Origin: Anaeromyces robustus
Taxonomy: Eukaryota > Neocallimastigomycota > Neocallimastigomycetes > Neocallimastigales > Neocallimastigaceae
Assembly: GCA_002104895.1 (NCBI GenBank)
Contig: MCFG01000272.1
Location: 1 to 64,000, forward strand
Direction of reading: 5' to 3'
DNA: 64,000 bases
Shown one piece after another: positions 61,927 to 64,000 of this stretch. A model generated the notes under the pieces. The model had not been told where the DNA came from. It did not search any database and saw only the letters and a program-made list of their open reading frames with translations. Position 1 is the first letter of the stretch. Each line of letters begins with the position of its first letter. A program made the translations under genes and the position numbers.

Positions 61927-62724
61927 TTATTTGTCATAATAATAATCGAAAATAATTGGTGTTTTCCCGTGAACTTTTGAAGCATTAATAAAAAGAATTT
62001 CTTCTTCATTATATTCAAATATTTTATATCCAGGTTCATCATGATTATGTCCAAAAATATGAATTTTTGGTTTAACTCTGAGAATTAAATCTTCTAAAAG
62101 GGTAAGACTTCCTATATTTTTATTTTTATAAGTTTTATCCAATATATTGTAGGGTGGAGAATGAGTTATTAATATATCTATATTATTATTATTTTTATCA
62201 AAAACTTGATTACAAATTTTATTCATTTTGGATTTTTTTATTTCAAAAGCATCAGCCATATAAAAAATATTTCTTTTCAAAGTATATGGAAATCCATAAA
62301 TATTAAGATTCAAATCAGAAAAATTCCCAAAATTATTTTCTAAATATAATATATTATTCTTTTTCATTTCTTCTTTTAATGCCTCTTTTTTACTCTTTCT
62401 TAGAAAATAAAAATAAATATCATGATTTCCACAAACTAAAAATTTATATTTTGCATTTTGTTTTTTAAACCAATCTAAAAATAAATGAACACTTTTTTTA
62501 TTGGATGAATGCCAATTTGTAAAATCACCAGCATATATAAGAATATCTATATCTATATCATCTGGTATACATATATTATCATGTTTTTCATGAGTATCAG
62601 AAATACAACATATTTTTACTTTTGAATTACCTTTACCAAACTTTTTTAAATCTTTACCTGATTCTTTCAATTTTAATTTTTTGAAATTTTCTTCTTTACT
62701 TGTTATAATTTCTGAAGTTTTCAT
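61927..62724 (-). CDS. Calcineurin-like metallophosphoesterase (UPF0046/MPPED-type)
   Basis: 265 residues, intact, with the full metal-binding motif series: D43-x-H45 (SDTHEKHD), D67 (YAGDFTN), N100-H101 (VCGNHD), H188 (ITHSPP) and GHNH (H226, H228). The size and HSPP motif fit the small MPPED/UPF0046-type enzymes, which hydrolyse phosphoesters (cyclic nucleotides among known substrates) with two metals. The N-terminal 35 residues are Lys-rich and without a signal peptide, so cytosolic. Start at ATG 62724 is the first in frame. It is the only clearly housekeeping-like gene in the window besides the rhomboid. Confidence 0.9.
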   Translation of the reverse strand: MKTSEIITSKEENFKKLKLKESGKDLKKFGKGNSKVKICCISDTHEKHDNICIPDDIDIDILIYAGDFTNWHSSNKKSVHLFLDWFKKQNAKYKFLVCGNHDIYFYFLRKSKKEALKEEMKKNNILYLENNFGNFSDLNLNIYGFPYTLKRNIFYMADAFEIKKSKMNKICNQVFDKNNNNIDILITHSPPYNILDKTYKNKNIGSLTLLEDLILRVKPKIHIFGHNHDEPGYKIFEYNEEEILFINASKVHGKTPIIFDYYYDK

Positions 62725-64000
62725 ACTTTTTTTTCCCTCTTTATTAAATATTAAATTTTTGAACTATATATATATATTAAATATAGTTAACAAAAGAAAA
62801 TAAAGAAAAAAAATTTTTTTATAATTTTTTTTTATTTTTTAATATTTTATATATAAATATTTTTTTTTTTTTTGATTAAAGTATTTATAGTATCAATTGA
62901 AAGATTAGTGATTGATCTATCCCTAAATTAATATTGTTTATGATACAATTAAGACAAGACAGTAGGTCAAATAAATAAATATAATAATAATATTAACTTT
63001 CCTACCTAATGAATTCCATATTAGTATATTATACAATATACAGTGTTATTAGTTTTTTTTTTTTTTTTAACTTATTTTTTTCTATGATAAAAGAAAACAT
63101 ACTAAAAAAAATAAAATAGAATAAAATAAAATAAAATTTAATCAAAGATAATAAAATGAATTTTTATTTTTTAATAAAATTATATTAATAAATTTAAGTT
63201 ATGGTTTATAAATATATGTCTTAAATATTTTTTTAATTTTTATATTCTTGCTTTTTTTTATTTCTATTTAATATATAATTATTAATAAAAATGTCATTTT
63301 TTATTTTTCAATATTATTATTTAATAATTATCAAAAAAAAATATTAATATAAATATCAATTATAATTTTTACAAATAAAAATAATAATATAAATAAAATT
63401 ATTATTTTTATTTATATTTGTTAAGTGAAAAAAAACAGCAACTTTATTTATAAATATTTATTTCGTTTCATTTATAATTATAAAATTTGATATCAAATGT
63501 ATTTAATCGTCCAAATTTAGGAAAACAATCTTTCAAAAAAAAATTGTAATAATAAAAAAAGATAAAAATAAATAATAATAGTTTAGAATCACCATTAATA
63601 TATATATTTTCCTCATTTAAAAATCTATTACAATCATATAATTATATATATATAATGATTCTCCTACCAAAGAATAAAATCATAATACCAATATGGTTAT
63701 GAATAATATGAAATTGATTGAATACCAAAATCTAATCATTTAGTTTCCTTATTAATAATAAAAACTTAATAATTTAGTATAAATATTATCACTTGTATCA
63801 ATAGAAGTAATAGTATTGCTTTGTTGTTTTCGTTTTTTAAGATTTTTTTATTAAATATAGCTTATTTTATAATAATAATAATAATTAATATAATAATAAT
63901 AATGATAATAATAATTATTAATTAATAATTAATAAAAGTAATTAATATTAATAATAAATAAAAGAAGATAAATCAACAAAGATTTAACGTAGATTATACG
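62725..64000. other. A/T-rich end of window with faint coding traces
   Basis: Mostly A/T runs and AAT repeats. Minus-strand phrases LKDCFPKFGRLNTFDIKF then YNYK and stop (about 63545-63478) look coding-like but I cannot extend them. No gene called. Confidence 0.4.

Noticed and set aside
63478-63760. Possible gene running off the right end
   Set aside because: Only short coding-like phrases on the minus strand; no splice sites or domain that could be followed.

Overview
The window is very AT-rich eukaryotic DNA with short GT-AG introns, enormous numbers of (AAAT)n/(TTTA)n microsatellites and long A/T homopolymers. A secreted-protein repertoire is set in this background: subtilisin-like proteases with a hevein/CBM18-like module and long Cys-repeat tails, a degraded fungal-type dockerin protein, and small Cys-rich secreted proteins. 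Together these point to an anaerobic gut fungus (Neocallimastigomycota). That assignment is an inference from composition and protein families, not from a marker gene. One degraded 18S rRNA-like fragment is present (about 10965-11185).

Layout. At 0.75-8.7 kb there is a relic and then a 4.2 kb subtilisin-like locus (copy A, minus strand), with a tandemly duplicated upstream region. At 9-15 kb lie small Cys-rich ORFs, an 18S-like fragment, a dispersed poly(A)-tailed repeat and a 1.1 kb foldback structure. At 15.4-18.7 kb there is a broken secreted Cys-rich/lysozyme-like gene and a LINE endonuclease remnant. Copy B of the subtilisin locus (minus) lies at 18.8-24.5 kb. At 25-33.9 kb there are further relics (plus-strand protease, dockerin protein, minus-strand Cys-repeat piece) around a three-exon Asn-rich gene (29.4-31.8 kb). 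A three-exon rhomboid protease occupies 35.2-37.0 kb. An ankyrin-repeat relic at 39.4-40.1 kb is split by the second copy of the dispersed repeat. A large intact secreted protein of 24 repeats lies at 41.0-44.3 kb. From 46 to 54 kb the DNA is mostly AT-rich and non-coding, with small relics. A GPI-anchor-like Cys protein (54.2-54.9 kb), a secreted helical protein (56.4-57.9 kb), a Gag-like zinc-knuckle ORF (59.3-60.1 kb) and a metallophosphoesterase (61.9-62.7 kb) complete the window.

The common theme is the cell surface and secretome. The protease tails and the GPI-like protein share one Cys module (Cys...Cys-x2-FYxNP...Cys). At least five loci carry protease-derived sequence, two nearly full length and three relics, as expected for a birth-and-death family. 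Both long copies are broken by indels at different places. Several of these are single-base homopolymer differences, so assembly error must be excluded before calling them pseudogenes. The rhomboid, repeat protein, secreted helical protein, GPI-like protein and phosphoesterase appear intact.
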